From an uncultured Prevotellaceae bacterium (GTDB taxonomy: Bacteria > Bacteroidota > Bacteroidia > Bacteroidales > Bacteroidaceae), in NCBI GenBank assembly GCA_902789415.1, contig CADAOD010000007.1, positions 157,554 through 221,553 on the forward strand: a stretch of DNA of 64,000 nt, read 5' to 3'. Position 1 is the stretch's first letter, and every line of letters starts with the position of its first letter. Below the pieces are notes generated by a model that did no database searches, was not told where the DNA came from, and saw only the letters and a program-made list of their open reading frames with translations. The position numbers were made by a program, and so were the translations under genes. Shown here in pieces: positions 7,885 through 17,481 of this stretch.

Positions 7885-10071
7885 ATGATGATTCCTCAAG
7901 TATTCTGGCTGGTGCCCATCGCATCTGTTGTGGCATTAAGCATGGCGTACTATTTCTTCACACAGATGATGAAAGCCGATGAGGGTACGCCGCGAATGAA
8001 AGAGATTGCGCTTTATGTGCGCAAAGGTGCTATGGCCTATCTCTGGCAGCAGTACAAAGTAGTAGGTATTGTATTTGCCGTGCTGTGTGTGCTGTTTGCT
8101 TTTATGGCCTACGGACTGAATGTTCAGAACCCCTGGGTACCGTTTGCCTTCTTAACGGGCGGTTTGTTCTCGGGTCTGGCAGGTTTCTTTGGTATGAAAA
8201 CGGCCACTTATGCCTCGGCGCGTACGGCTAATGCTGCCCGCGAGAGCTTAAATGCCGGCTTGAAGATTGCCTTCCGTTCGGGCGCTGTTATGGGACTCAC
8301 CGTAGTAGGTCTTGGTTTGCTTGATATAGCCATCTGGTTCGTAGTGCTTAACCACTTCGATGCAGATGGCTTAATTTCTATCACCACAACTATGCTTACC
8401 TTTGGTATGGGTGCTTCAACCCAGGCGCTGTTTGCGCGTGTGGGCGGCGGTATCTACACCAAGGCTGCCGACGTGGGTGCCGATATCGTAGGTAAGGTTG
8501 AGGCCGATATCCCTGAGGACGATCCACGCAACCCCGCTACCATTGCCGATAACGTAGGCGACAACGTAGGCGACGTGGCTGGTATGGGTGCCGACCTGTA
8601 CGAGAGCTATTGCGGCTCGGTACTTTCTACTGCCGCATTGGGTGCAGCTGCTTTTGGTGTGGCTGGCTTGGAGATACAGCTCAAGGCGGTTATCGCACCT
8701 ATGCTGATTGCTGCCGTGGGCGTGTTCCTCTCGCTGCTGGGTATCTTCCTGGTTCGTACCAAGGAGGGCGCCACCATGAAGGACCTGTTGCGTTCGCTTT
8801 CGGTTGGTACCAACGTGAGTGCTATCCTGATTGCCGCAGCTACCTTCTGTATTCTGTATCTGCTTGATATCCAGAACTGGCTGGGTCTCTCGTTCTCGGT
8901 TATCTCGGGTTTGGCAGCAGGCGTTATTATCGGTCAGGCTACCGAGTATTACACCTCGCACAGCTACAAGCCTACCCAGAAGATTTCGGAAGCCGGACAG
9001 ACTGGTGCCGCAACGGTGATTATCAAGGGTATCGGTACAGGTATGATTTCTACCTGTATCCCCGTTATCACCATTGGTATCGCCATCATGCTCAGCTATC
9101 TGTGCGCAAATGGGTTCGACCTCTCTATGTCGTCAACATCGCTGGCTCACGGTCTTTATGGTATCGGTATTGCTGCTGTAGGTATGCTCTCTACATTGGG
9201 TATTACGCTGGCTACCGACGCTTACGGACCTATTGCAGATAACGCAGGCGGAAACGCTGAGATGTCGAACTTGGGCGAAGAGGTTCGTCACCGTACCGAC
9301 GCGCTCGATGCGCTTGGTAACACCACAGCTGCTACCGGTAAGGGTTTTGCCATTGGTTCGGCTGCGCTCACCGCATTGGCGCTGTTGGCATCGTATATCG
9401 AGGAGATAAAGATTGCGATGACTCGTGGCGGCGTGATGATGCAGAACGTAAAGGGCGAGTTGATCTCGGCTGCCGATGCCAATATCCCCGACTTCATGAA
9501 CTTCTTCCAGGTTAACCTGATGAACCCCAAGGTGATTGTGGGTGCCTTTGTTGGTGCTATGGCCGCCTTCCTGTTCTGTGGTATGACGATGGAAGCCGTA
9601 GGTCGTGCAGCCGAGAAGATGGTGCAGGAGGTTCGTCGCCAGTTCCGCGAGATAGCAGGCATCTTAGAAGGTACAGGCACGCCTGATTACGGTCGTTGTG
9701 TTGAAATCTCTACCCGTGCAGCTCAGCACGAGATGATTATCCCATCCGTACTGGCCATTCTTATTCCTATCATCGTAGGTTGCGTGCTGGGTGTTGCCGG
9801 CGTGCTCGGCTTGTTGGTAGGTGGTTTGGCTGGCGGTTTTACTTTAGCTGTGTTTATGGCTAATGCCGGTGGCGCTTGGGATAATGCTAAGAAGAATATC
9901 GAAGAGGGCGCCTTTGGCGGTAAGGGCTCGTTTGCCCATAAAGCCTGCATTGTAGGCGATACCGTTGGCGATCCTTTCAAGGATACTAGTGGTCCGTCGC
10001 TCAACATTCTGATCAAACTCATGTCGATGGTTAGTATTGTGATGGCGGGACTCACCGTAGCATTTATGTAA
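7885..10071 (+). CDS. hppA: Membrane-bound ion-translocating pyrophosphatase
   Basis: Hydrolyses cytoplasmic PPi and pumps Na+ and/or H+ across the inner membrane. The 728 residues and about 16 hydrophobic segments fit the family. The catalytic signature DVGADIVGKVEADIPEDDPRN begins near residue 196 and is followed by the second acidic motif DNVGDNVGDVAGMGADLYE. The C-terminal KKNIEEGAFGGKGS and DTVGDPFKDTSGPS motifs are intact. The GNTTAATGKG segment near residue 478 has Ala where K+-independent enzymes have Lys, which predicts the K+-dependent class. The ion pumped cannot be read with confidence. The next gene follows after 3 bp. Confidence 0.96.
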   Translation: MMIPQVFWLVPIASVVALSMAYYFFTQMMKADEGTPRMKEIALYVRKGAMAYLWQQYKVVGIVFAVLCVLFAFMAYGLNVQNPWVPFAFLTGGLFSGLAGFFGMKTATYASARTANAARESLNAGLKIAFRSGAVMGLTVVGLGLLDIAIWFVVLNHFDADGLISITTTMLTFGMGASTQALFARVGGGIYTKAADVGADIVGKVEADIPEDDPRNPATIADNVGDNVGDVAGMGADLYESYCGSVLSTAALGAAAFGVAGLEIQLKAVIAPMLIAAVGVFLSLLGIFLVRTKEGATMKDLLRSLSVGTNVSAILIAAATFCILYLLDIQNWLGLSFSVISGLAAGVIIGQATEYYTSHSYKPTQKISEAGQTGAATVIIKGIGTGMISTCIPVITIGIAIMLSYLCANGFDLSMSSTSLAHGLYGIGIAAVGMLSTLGITLATDAYGPIADNAGGNAEMSNLGEEVRHRTDALDALGNTTAATGKGFAIGSAALTALALLASYIEEIKIAMTRGGVMMQNVKGELISAADANIPDFMNFFQVNLMNPKVIVGAFVGAMAAFLFCGMTMEAVGRAAEKMVQEVRRQFREIAGILEGTGTPDYGRCVEISTRAAQHEMIIPSVLAILIPIIVGCVLGVAGVLGLLVGGLAGGFTLAVFMANAGGAWDNAKKNIEEGAFGGKGSFAHKACIVGDTVGDPFKDTSGPSLNILIKLMSMVSIVMAGLTVAFM

Positions 10072-10074
10072 ACA

Positions 10075-10722
10075 ATGAAGCAATTACTTACTACATTCGT
10101 ATTCTGGCTTTGTTGCGCATTAGGCGCTCAAGGCCAGATTTTTACCTCTGCGGCCATCCCCGATAGTGTGTGGCAAACCATGCAGGGCAAAACATGGCAC
10201 AATAACCCTTATATCAAGCGTAGCGATTTGCGTTACCTCAGGATAACACATGTAGATATCGAAGGCAAAACCCATGTGGGCGAGATGATTTGCAATAAGC
10301 TGATAGCCGATAAGCTGTTGGCCATATTCCGTCAGCTTTATAAGGCACACTACCCTATCCAGCAGATGCGCCTGCCTGATGTGTACGATGCCGACGACGA
10401 GCGCCAGATGCGTGCCAACAACACCAGCTGCTTTTGCTATCGTAACATCTCCGACTCCAAGAATCTGTCGAAACATGCGCGCGGTTTGGCGGTAGATATC
10501 AATACGCTGTATAACCCTTACGTGCGTTACAGTAAAAAAGATGGCAGCCAGATTGTAGAACCTGCAACTGCCAAGAAGTATGCTAACCGTAAGGCCGATT
10601 TCCCGTATAAGATTACCCGTAACGATCTGTGCTATAAGCTGTTCATAAAATACGGCTTTAGCTGGGGCGGTTCGTGGCGCACCATGAAGGATTACCAGCA
10701 CTTTGAGTTTAATGGGCGTTAA
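10075..10722 (+). CDS. Secreted M15-type (VanY/L-Ala-D-Glu peptidase-like) peptidoglycan peptidase
   Basis: A 215-residue exported protein with a signal peptide ending near MKQLLTTFVFWLCCALGAQGQ. The core has the zinc-peptidase signature SKHARGLAVDINTLYNP (SxHxxGxAxD) and a terminal HFEFNG motif that supplies the last His ligand, as in the M15 peptidase_M15_4 group that cuts cell-wall peptides. Its ATG is 3 bp after the hppA stop, so it is cotranscribed with hppA. Its last 14 bp overlap the convergent carboxypeptidase gene. Confidence 0.85.
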   Translation: MKQLLTTFVFWLCCALGAQGQIFTSAAIPDSVWQTMQGKTWHNNPYIKRSDLRYLRITHVDIEGKTHVGEMICNKLIADKLLAIFRQLYKAHYPIQQMRLPDVYDADDERQMRANNTSCFCYRNISDSKNLSKHARGLAVDINTLYNPYVRYSKKDGSQIVEPATAKKYANRKADFPYKITRNDLCYKLFIKYGFSWGGSWRTMKDYQHFEFNGR

Positions 10723-11653
10723 TGCGCTGGCGGTAAGCATCCATCACACGGAACCCATAATCCAGCAGCGCTACCGATTCGGTAAAGCGCGTATGGTGGC
10801 GCCTGCTCTTTAGCAACACCAGATACAACGTGTGTCCGTTACGTGTGGCTGCCGACGCCAAGCAATAACCCGCCTGGTAAGTAAAACCTGTTTTAATGCC
10901 AATACAACCTTCGTACGTGTGTAGCAGGGCGTTGCTGTTGCGACAGTCAAGATGGCGACCGTCGGTCAGCGGCACAGCCTTCTCGGCTGTACCCACAATG
11001 CTGGCAAACATGGTGTCGCGCATGGCGTAGCGAGCCAGTTTTATTAAGTCGGCTGCGCTACTGAAGTTATTATCGTTAGGCATACCGTTAGGGTTGGCAA
11101 AGTGTGTGCTGTCCATCCCTAAGTACTGCGCCTTCTGGTTCATCAGGTCGTAAAAACGCAACGTGTCGCCTGCCACATGCTTGGCCAGCGCGTAGGCTGC
11201 GTCGTTATCGCTAATCATCATCATCTCGTAAATCAGGTCGAGCATTACATAGCCTTGGCCCAACCTTACGCGCGAATCCTTATTGATATAAACATCTTCG
11301 GTAATGTCGATGCTGTCGCTCAGATTTCCTTTTTCGAGTGCCAGCAGGGCGGTCATCATCTTGGTAATCGATGCCATATAGCGGCGTGCGTAGCCGTTTT
11401 TCTCGCTAATCACTATTCCTGTAGAGTCATCTACAAGCATCCAGGCATCAGCTGTAAGCGAATCCAGTTTGGTGCGTCCTTCAATCGAGTCGGCATTAAG
11501 CACGGCGCGCAGCGTTGTGGTATCAATATGGCTCACGTGCTGCAGTCTTATTTGCTCGGGAGATAGTTCAATTTTAGCTTCTTTCCTTCCTAAACCACAC
11601 GATGCCAATATGGTTGTAAGCACCATGCTGATGGTTATATATCTTGTTTTCAC
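10709..11653 (-). CDS. D-alanyl-D-alanine carboxypeptidase (S11 family, DacA/PBP5-like) lipoprotein
   Basis: Serine DD-carboxypeptidase that trims peptidoglycan stem peptides. The three active-site motifs are present: SITK (SxxK), SDN (SxN) and KTG. I set the start at GTG 11653, giving MKTRYITISMVLTTILASC, a compact lipoprotein signal with the lipobox Cys. The alternative TTG at 11692 lies inside the -7 promoter box (11690-11697) and cannot be translated from that promoter. The mature protein has 296 residues from the Cys and no obvious C-terminal membrane helix, consistent with anchoring by the N-terminal lipid. Confidence 0.88.
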   Translation of the reverse strand: MKTRYITISMVLTTILASCGLGRKEAKIELSPEQIRLQHVSHIDTTTLRAVLNADSIEGRTKLDSLTADAWMLVDDSTGIVISEKNGYARRYMASITKMMTALLALEKGNLSDSIDITEDVYINKDSRVRLGQGYVMLDLIYEMMMISDNDAAYALAKHVAGDTLRFYDLMNQKAQYLGMDSTHFANPNGMPNDNNFSSAADLIKLARYAMRDTMFASIVGTAEKAVPLTDGRHLDCRNSNALLHTYEGCIGIKTGFTYQAGYCLASAATRNGHTLYLVLLKSRRHHTRFTESVALLDYGFRVMDAYRQRINAH

Positions 11654-11689
11654 TGGTACAATCTTTTTAAATTTATCAATTTTTGAGCG

Positions 11690-11697
11690 CAAAGGTA
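11690..11697 (-). promoter_or_regulatory. -7 promoter box of the S11 carboxypeptidase gene
   Basis: TACCTTTG on the minus strand, 36 nt before the GTG start. It faces away from the ruvC box at 11741. Confidence 0.65.
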
Positions 11698-11740
11698 CAC
11701 ATTTTTTCGTTAAAATCGCCGACTTCCGAACAATTTTATC

Positions 11741-11748
11741 TAAATTTG
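11741..11748 (+). promoter_or_regulatory. -7 promoter box of ruvC
   Basis: TAAATTTG matches TAnnTTTG and ends 9 nt before the ruvC ATG, implying a transcript with a leader of only a few bases. It excludes the in-frame upstream start at 11683. Confidence 0.6.
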
Positions 11749-11757
11749 CACTCTGAA

Positions 11758-12327
11758 ATGGAAAAGATTATACTTGGAATTGACCCCGGAACCAATCTGA
11801 TGGGATATGGATTATTGAAGGTAGTTGATGGAAAGGCGCAGATGATGACCATGGGCGTTATCGATTTGCGCAAGTTTCCTGATGCATACCTGAAGCTGGG
11901 TCATATCTTCGAACGTGTTACCAGCATTATCGACGGGTTCCTGCCCGACGAGATGGCTATCGAGGCGCCGTTCTTTGGTAAGAACGTGCAGTCGATGCTG
12001 AAGCTGGGGCGTGCTCAGGGTACTGCTATAGCAGCCGCTGTGCACCACGGCGTTCCCATCCACGAGTATGCTCCCATGAAAATCAAGATGGCGCTAACCG
12101 GTAATGGTGGTGCCAGTAAGGAACAGGTGGCTGGCATGTTGCAGCGCCTGCTAAAGATACCCAACGATGAGATGGGCAAGTATATGGACGCTACCGATGC
12201 GCTGGCAGCTGCCTATTGTCATTATCTGCAGATGGGTCGCCCCGAGAGCGACGTGAAATATCGTGGCTGGAAGGATTTTATAAACAAGAATCAGGATAAA
12301 GTATCAAAGAGAAAAGAGAAACCATGA
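11758..12327 (+). CDS. ruvC: Crossover junction endodeoxyribonuclease RuvC
   Basis: Resolves Holliday junctions as a homodimer with RuvAB. With the start at ATG 11758 the protein has 189 residues, a little longer than the E. coli enzyme. The first catalytic Asp is in [14 protein letters not shown], the Glu in MAIEAPF, and the final Asp pair in [13 protein letters not shown] basic tail ([13 protein letters not shown]) extends past the usual end. The stop overlaps the start of the following ABC gene (ATGA, 4 bp), so translation is coupled. Confidence 0.96.
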   Translation: MEKIILGIDPGTNLMGYGLLKVVDGKAQMMTMGVIDLRKFPDAYLKLGHIFERVTSIIDGFLPDEMAIEAPFFGKNVQSMLKLGRAQGTAIAAAVHHGVPIHEYAPMKIKMALTGNGGASKEQVAGMLQRLLKIPNDEMGKYMDATDALAAAYCHYLQMGRPESDVKYRGWKDFINKNQDKVSKRKEKP

Positions 12328-13760
12328 ATACAATTGAACTAAAGAATGCGGTGGCACGTAAGCCTGAATGGCGATTGGCCGAGCCGGTGAACTTTCATCT
12401 GGCCAAGGGCGAACATGTGGCTATTGTAGGACGTAATGGCGGTGGTAAAAGTATGCTGGTTGACATGATTACCGGCAAGCATCCCGTATATCCCGGACAG
12501 TTAAGTTATTCTTTCGACGAACCATATAACAACTTGAAACACATTACGTTTCGCGATACTTATGGCGGCGATAACGATCGTACATACTTTCTGCAGCAGC
12601 GATGGAATCAGATGGAGATCGACGAGGAGACACCTACCGTTGGCAGCAAGCTCGAAGAGGCATTCCTGCTGGCTGGCGACGATACGCCCGAGCGCCGTGC
12701 CTTCCAGAAGCATCTTTACCAACTCTTTCATCTTGAAGATCTGCTCGATAAATACATCATCCTGCTAAGTAGCGGCGAACTGCGCAAATACAAGTTGGCC
12801 GCCAACCTGTTTACCAAGCCCAAAGTGCTTATTATCGAGAATCCGTTTATCGGTCTTGATGCCGAGACGCGCGACCAGGTAAAGCAACTGCTCGCCACCT
12901 TGGCTGGTCAGCAGGATATGCAGATTATCCTGGTGCTCTCAAAGATTGATGAGATACCTGAGTTTATCACACGTGTCATCAAAATGCTCGATTTGCGCTT
13001 TGTTGAGGATATCGTGGTAAAGACCTATTACCCCATCGATCGCTGTCCGCATGCCATCTTGCTGCAAAAACCCAATAACATACCCCCATTGCCACAGCAG
13101 ATTATCCAGTTTAACAATGTTACCATCCGCTATGGCGAACGTACTATCCTGAAGGACTTGAACTGGGTGGTGCTTAAGGGCGAGCATTGGGCGCTGTCGG
13201 GACAGAATGGTGCCGGCAAATCTACCCTACTCTCATTGGTTTGTGCCGATAATCCCCAGGCCTATGCCAACGATATCTCGCTGTTCGGACACCGACGTGG
13301 CAGCGGCGAGAGCATCTGGGATATCAAGAAGCACATTGGTTACGTATCGCCCGAGATGCACCGTAGCTATAAGCAGAATATCCCTGCTATCGAGATTGTG
13401 GCCAGCGGACTGAAAGATACCGTAGGCCTTTACGCCCGTCCTACGGAGGCGGAAAGAACGGTATGCCTGGAGTGGATGAACCTGTTTGGTATTAAGCATC
13501 TGGCCGACCGCAAGTTCCTTGAGATGTCGAGCGGCGAGCAGCGCCTGGTACTGCTGGCTCGCGCCTTTGTAAAGAGTCCCGACCTATTGATTCTGGACGA
13601 GCCTTTGCACGGACTGGATTTGTGCAACCGCAATCTGGTTAAGACGATTGTTGACCGTTATATGTTCGATAACCCCGAGCGCACGCTCATCTACGTAACA
13701 CATTACGAAAATGAGTTACCAAAATGTATTGATAACTCATTGTATTTAACTAAGCATTAA
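12324..13760 (+). CDS. ModF-like duplicated ABC ATPase
   Basis: A 478-residue soluble protein with two ABC nucleotide-binding domains and no membrane segments, similar in layout to E. coli ModF. NBD1 has Walker A GRNGGGKS and signature LSSGE, but its Walker B reads [11 protein letters not shown], with Asn where the catalytic Glu should be. NBD2 is canonical: [26 protein letters not shown]. Only NBD2 is therefore likely to hydrolyse ATP well. It is translationally coupled to ruvC. The role is unknown: no permease is near, and molybdate uptake cannot be inferred from context. Confidence 0.88.
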   Translation: MNTIELKNAVARKPEWRLAEPVNFHLAKGEHVAIVGRNGGGKSMLVDMITGKHPVYPGQLSYSFDEPYNNLKHITFRDTYGGDNDRTYFLQQRWNQMEIDEETPTVGSKLEEAFLLAGDDTPERRAFQKHLYQLFHLEDLLDKYIILLSSGELRKYKLAANLFTKPKVLIIENPFIGLDAETRDQVKQLLATLAGQQDMQIILVLSKIDEIPEFITRVIKMLDLRFVEDIVVKTYYPIDRCPHAILLQKPNNIPPLPQQIIQFNNVTIRYGERTILKDLNWVVLKGEHWALSGQNGAGKSTLLSLVCADNPQAYANDISLFGHRRGSGESIWDIKKHIGYVSPEMHRSYKQNIPAIEIVASGLKDTVGLYARPTEAERTVCLEWMNLFGIKHLADRKFLEMSSGEQRLVLLARAFVKSPDLLILDEPLHGLDLCNRNLVKTIVDRYMFDNPERTLIYVTHYENELPKCIDNSLYLTKH

Positions 13761-13770
13761 AAAGATTTAC

Positions 13771-14373
13771 TTACTTATTCTCCATCAGAGCCGCTGTACG
13801 CACACGCGACAGTGTCTCTGGTGTCATCTGCAGGTAGCTGGCGATATATACCAGCGGTGCACGCAGTACCAGCTGAGGCTGATTCTTAACCAGCTTCTGA
13901 TAGCGGTCCTGTGCACTCTCAAAGCGCAGCATATCAGCGTGGTGCTGACTCAGGATGAGGCTCTCCTCCAGAATCTTACGATACAGAATCTGGATGTTAA
14001 CGCTCTTCATAGCCACAGCCTCCAGCTCGGCTTTAGGCAGCGCAATCAGGATAGTAGGCTCCAAGGCCTTGATCTGCAACTGCGAAGGTACCTCGTGGAA
14101 CAAGCTCTCGATACACATTACAATCGTGTTCTCGGTGGCCATATATTCGGTCAGTTCCTTATCGTTCTTAAAGTAAAACTGGCGCACCAGTCCGCGTACC
14201 ACCCAATAAATGTTGGTACAGGTCTCGCCCTCCTTTAGGATCATCTCGTTCTTAGCGAACTTCATCGGAACAAGAATGCTCTCCAGCAGGTCGAGCTCGT
14301 CGTGCGTCATTGTACTGTATCGGCGGGCCAGTTCTCGGGCCACGTCTCGGGTTGTTAAGCTTACATTTGCCAT
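13771..14373 (-). CDS. Crp/Fnr family transcriptional regulator
   Basis: A 200-residue regulator. The N-terminal cyclic-nucleotide-binding beta-roll spans about residues 30-120 (MILKEGETCTNIYWVVRGLVRQFY). After a long connecting helix comes a C-terminal winged helix (APLVYIASYLQMTPETLSRVR). Cysteines are few and no Fnr-type iron-sulfur motif is seen. The canonical cAMP-binding RxS signature is not evident, so the ligand is unknown. It sits 16 bp downstream of lepA on the same strand and may be cotranscribed with it. Confidence 0.88.
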   Translation of the reverse strand: MANVSLTTRDVARELARRYSTMTHDELDLLESILVPMKFAKNEMILKEGETCTNIYWVVRGLVRQFYFKNDKELTEYMATENTIVMCIESLFHEVPSQLQIKALEPTILIALPKAELEAVAMKSVNIQILYRKILEESLILSQHHADMLRFESAQDRYQKLVKNQPQLVLRAPLVYIASYLQMTPETLSRVRTAALMENK

Positions 14374-14389
14374 AGATTATCGTTTGTTT

Positions 14390-16171
14390 TTAGTCCAATT
14401 TCAATACTGCGAGGAAGGCCTTCTGTGGCACCTCCACGTTTCCGATTTGTTTCATGCGCTTCTTGCCTCGCTTCTGTTTCTCCAGCAGTTTACGCTTACG
14501 GCTCACGTCGCCACCATAACACTTGGCGGTAACATCCTTACGTACCTGCTTAACCGTTTCGCGGGCAATAATCTTAGCGCCGATGGCAGCCTGGATGGCG
14601 ATGTCGAACTGCTGACGTGGAATCAGCTCCTTCAGCTTCTCGCACATACGGCGTCCAAAGGTTACGGCGTTGTCCTGGTGTGTCAGGGTGCTCAGGGCAT
14701 CCACGGGCTCACCATTCAACAGGATATCAAGTTTAGCCAGCTTTGAGGGACGGAAGCCGTCGATATGGTAATCAAACGAGGCGTATCCCTTTGATACCGA
14801 CTTAAGTTTGTCGTAGAAGTCGATTACGATTTCGCCCAGAGGCAGCATAAAGTGCAGCTCTATGCGGTTACCGCTCACGTACTGCTGATCCAACAGCTCG
14901 CCGCGCTTATCCAGACACAGCGTCATAATCGGTCCGATATAATCGGCAGCGGTGATGATTGATGCGCGGATATAAGGCTCCTCAATGTGGTCAATCATGG
15001 TCTGGTCGGGCAGTCCGCTTGGGTTGTGTACCTCCTTTACCTCGCCCTGCTTGGTGTAGCACATATAGCTTACGTTAGGAACGGTGGTAATCACGTCCAT
15101 ATCAAACTCGCGGTCCAGTCGCTCCTGGATAATCTCCATGTGCAGCAGTCCGAGGAATCCGCAACGGAAACCAAATCCCAGTGCTACCGAGCTCTCGGGC
15201 ATGAAGGTAAGCGAAGCGTCGTTAAGCTGCAGCTTCTCGAGCGATGCACGCAGGTTCTCGTAGTCAGTTGGGTCGATAGGATAAACACCCGCAAACACCA
15301 TTGGTTTAACCTCCTGGAAACCCTCGATGGCCTTGTCGCAAGGCGTGGCCACGTGTGTGATGGTATCACCCACCTTAACCTCGCGCGAGTTCTTGATACC
15401 GCTGATGATATAACCCACATCGCCGGTCTTCAGCTCCTTGCGGGGAATCATGTCCATCTTCAGCACACCAATCTCGTCGGCATCGTACTCCATACCGGTA
15501 TTAAAGAACTTCACGTGGTCGCCGCTCTTGATAGAGCCGTTAACAATCTTGAAGTAAGCGATGATACCGCGGAATGAGTTGAATACCGAGTCGAAAATGA
15601 GCGCCTGCAGCGGAGCCTTCTCGTCGCCCACTGGGTGCGGAATCTTCTCAACTACAGCGTTCAGTATCTCTTCAACGCCCTCGCCGGTCTTACCCGAAGC
15701 ACGGATAATATCCTCGCGGTCGCAGCCAATCAGGTCGATAATCTCATCTTCAACCTCATCGGGCATGGCGCTGGGCATATCAATCTTATTGATTACAGGG
15801 ATAATCTCCAGGTTATGGTCGATGGCCATATAGAGATTCGAGATGGTCTGTGCCTGTACACCCTGTGTGGCATCAACCACCAGTAGCGCGCCCTCGCAGG
15901 CAGCGATAGAGCGGCTCACCTCGTACGAAAAGTCTACGTGTCCCGGGGTGTCAATCAGGTTCAGAATGTATTTCTCTCCCTTGTAAGTGTATTCCATCTG
16001 TATAGCGTGACTCTTAATCGTAATACCACGTTCACGCTCCAAGTCCATATCGTCGAGCATCTGTCCCTCGGTCACCTGTATAGTCTTAGTGTACTCCAGC
16101 AATCGGTCTGCCAGAGTAGATTTGCCGTGATCGATGTGGGCTATGATGCAGAAATTTCTTATATGATTCAT
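14390..16171 (-). CDS. lepA: Elongation factor 4 (LepA)
   Basis: Ribosome-associated GTPase that assists 30S biogenesis and translation under stress. It has 593 residues, the normal length. G1 is AHIDHGKST near residue 10, then [17 protein letters not shown] (G3) and NKIDMP (G4). The LepA-specific C-terminal domain is complete ([29 protein letters not shown]). A -7 box lies 22 nt upstream of the ATG, divergent from that of the small lipoprotein gene. Confidence 0.98.
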   Translation of the reverse strand: MNHIRNFCIIAHIDHGKSTLADRLLEYTKTIQVTEGQMLDDMDLERERGITIKSHAIQMEYTYKGEKYILNLIDTPGHVDFSYEVSRSIAACEGALLVVDATQGVQAQTISNLYMAIDHNLEIIPVINKIDMPSAMPDEVEDEIIDLIGCDREDIIRASGKTGEGVEEILNAVVEKIPHPVGDEKAPLQALIFDSVFNSFRGIIAYFKIVNGSIKSGDHVKFFNTGMEYDADEIGVLKMDMIPRKELKTGDVGYIISGIKNSREVKVGDTITHVATPCDKAIEGFQEVKPMVFAGVYPIDPTDYENLRASLEKLQLNDASLTFMPESSVALGFGFRCGFLGLLHMEIIQERLDREFDMDVITTVPNVSYMCYTKQGEVKEVHNPSGLPDQTMIDHIEEPYIRASIITAADYIGPIMTLCLDKRGELLDQQYVSGNRIELHFMLPLGEIVIDFYDKLKSVSKGYASFDYHIDGFRPSKLAKLDILLNGEPVDALSTLTHQDNAVTFGRRMCEKLKELIPRQQFDIAIQAAIGAKIIARETVKQVRKDVTAKCYGGDVSRKRKLLEKQKRGKKRMKQIGNVEVPQKAFLAVLKLD

Positions 16172-16192
16172 CTAGATCTATGCTTTAGACTG

Positions 16193-16200
16193 CAAAATTA
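16193..16200 (-). promoter_or_regulatory. -7 promoter box of lepA
   Basis: TAATTTTG on the minus strand fits TAnnTTTG and lies 21 nt before the lepA ATG. Confidence 0.6.
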
Positions 16201-16241
16201 CAAAAAAAGTCTCAGAAATCGCATAATTTTGCTTTTTTTTG

Positions 16242-16249
16242 TATCTTTG
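16242..16249 (+). promoter_or_regulatory. -7 promoter box of the small lipoprotein gene
   Basis: TATCTTTG, 22 nt before the ATG at 16272. It overlaps the longer in-frame start at 16239, which is therefore unlikely. Confidence 0.65.
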
Positions 16250-16271
16250 CAGGCAAAAAATTACAATCGTT

Positions 16272-16658
16272 ATGAAAAAGTATTGGATATTAGGCGTTAT
16301 CGCCCTGTTATTTAGCGCTTGTCAGGAGAGTCTGGAGGACCGTTGCGAGCGCGACGCCAAGGAGTATACACGCAAGCATTGCCCCACGGCCATCGATGAG
16401 AACACAGTGATAGATAGTTTGGTATTTGAGCGCGCCACGCACACCATACATTATTATTATAAGCTTACGGGTGTGGCCGACGAGGAGCAGGCAATTAAGG
16501 ATTCTGATGCCGCTAACGTGCTTAAGCAAGGTCTTAAGAATGCCACTGCCGTTAAGGTGTATAAAGATGCCAAGTACCGCTTTGCTTACACCTATCGCTC
16601 CAGCAAAGATCCCAAGAAGATCCTGTTAGATGTGGTTTTCACAGATAAGGATTATTAA
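16272..16658 (+). CDS. Small lipoprotein of unknown function
   Basis: A 128-residue lipoprotein. The signal MKKYWILGVIALLFSAC has a clear lipobox Cys at residue 17. The mature domain has 112 residues, is rich in charged residues, and contains IDENTVIDSLVFERATHTIHYYYKLTG and RFAYTYRSSKDPKKILLDVVFTDKDY, suggesting a small beta-rich fold. I recognise no family. It is a single-gene unit with its own promoter box and a strong terminator directly downstream. Confidence 0.8.
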   Translation: MKKYWILGVIALLFSACQESLEDRCERDAKEYTRKHCPTAIDENTVIDSLVFERATHTIHYYYKLTGVADEEQAIKDSDAANVLKQGLKNATAVKVYKDAKYRFAYTYRSSKDPKKILLDVVFTDKDY

Positions 16659-16663
16659 AATAA

Positions 16664-16699
16664 AATTCCCCCGCCGGCTTGGCGAGGGAATTCTTTTTT
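16664..16699. terminator. Bidirectional Rho-independent terminator
   Basis: A 12-position stem with 11 pairs (16664-16675 with 16681-16692, loop GGCTT) is followed by seven T on the plus strand and by T-rich sequence on the minus strand. It lies between the convergent lipoprotein and yebC genes and can serve both. Confidence 0.85.
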
Positions 16700-17436
16700 T
16701 ATTCAGCAACCTCTTCAGGTTTCATGTTTGTGTAAACGGTCTGAACGTCGTCAAAGTCCTCCAGCTTCTCAACCATCTTGTCGATAGTCTCGCGCTCCTC
16801 GGCTGTAACTTCCTTCAGGTCGTTAGGAATACGGGTGAACTCGGCACCAGTTACCTCGAAACCGTTCTCCTCAAGGTGCTTCTGCACAGCGCTGAAGCTT
16901 GAAGGATCGGCGTAGATGGTGATGCTGTTCTCCTCCTCGTCCTCGTCGTACTCGTCCTCTACTCCGTAGTCAATCAGATCCAGTATCATCTCGTCCATAT
17001 CCAATCCGTCCTTCTTCTTAAAGGTGAATACGCTCTTGTGGTCGAACAGGAATGAGAGCGAACCCTGAGTACCCAGGTTACCATTGAACTTGTTGAATAC
17101 CGAACGAACGTCACCTACAGTACGTGTGGTGTTGTCGGTCAGTGTCTCAACAAAGATGGCAATTCCGTGAGGTCCGTATCCCTCGTAGTTTACCTCCTTG
17201 TAATCGCTCTGGTCCTTACCCATAGCGTTCTTGATAGCACGCTCAATGTTGTCCTTTGGCATGTTCTCGCGCTTAGCGTTGGCAATGATAGCACGCAGTG
17301 CGGGGTTGTTCTCTGGCTCTGGACCGCCTGCCTTAACGGCAATAGCAATCTGCTTACCAATCTTTGTAAATGTCTTGGCCATGTGGCCCCATCGCTTCAG
17401 CTTTGTAGCTTTACGATATTCAAATGCTCTTCCCAT
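16699..17436 (-). CDS. YebC/PmpR family protein
   Basis: A 245-residue member of the YebC/PmpR (TACO1-like) family, which has roles in translation of difficult peptides and in transcription regulation. The N-terminus MGRAFEYRKATKLKRWGHMAKTFTKIGKQI and the AKRENMPKDNIERAIK and YEGYGPHGIAIFVETLTDN motifs are diagnostic. An acidic linker (DEYDEDEEEN) is present. The gene follows pheT by 45 bp on the same strand and is probably in one operon with it, with the array-like AT-rich stretch at 17443-17480 in between. Confidence 0.95.
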   Translation of the reverse strand: MGRAFEYRKATKLKRWGHMAKTFTKIGKQIAIAVKAGGPEPENNPALRAIIANAKRENMPKDNIERAIKNAMGKDQSDYKEVNYEGYGPHGIAIFVETLTDNTTRTVGDVRSVFNKFNGNLGTQGSLSFLFDHKSVFTFKKKDGLDMDEMILDLIDYGVEDEYDEDEEENSITIYADPSSFSAVQKHLEENGFEVTGAEFTRIPNDLKEVTAEERETIDKMVEKLEDFDDVQTVYTNMKPEEVAE

Positions 17437-17442
17437 ATACTT

Positions 17443-17480
17443 ATTTAAATTTAGAAATTCAAAAATGTAAAAATGTAAAT
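17443..17480 (-). repeat. Degenerate 7-8-bp array between pheT and yebC
   Basis: AT-rich units such as ATTTAAA, TTTAGAA, ATTCAAA and AATGTAA follow one another between the pheT stop and the yebC start. The period drifts from 7 to 8 bp. It resembles the better-formed heptamer arrays elsewhere but is the weakest member I list. Confidence 0.4.
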
Positions 17481-17481
17481 A

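Noticed and set aside
11654-11692. TTG start of the S11 carboxypeptidase at 11692
   Set aside because: The codon is part of the -7 box itself; the GTG at 11653 gives a proper lipoprotein signal.
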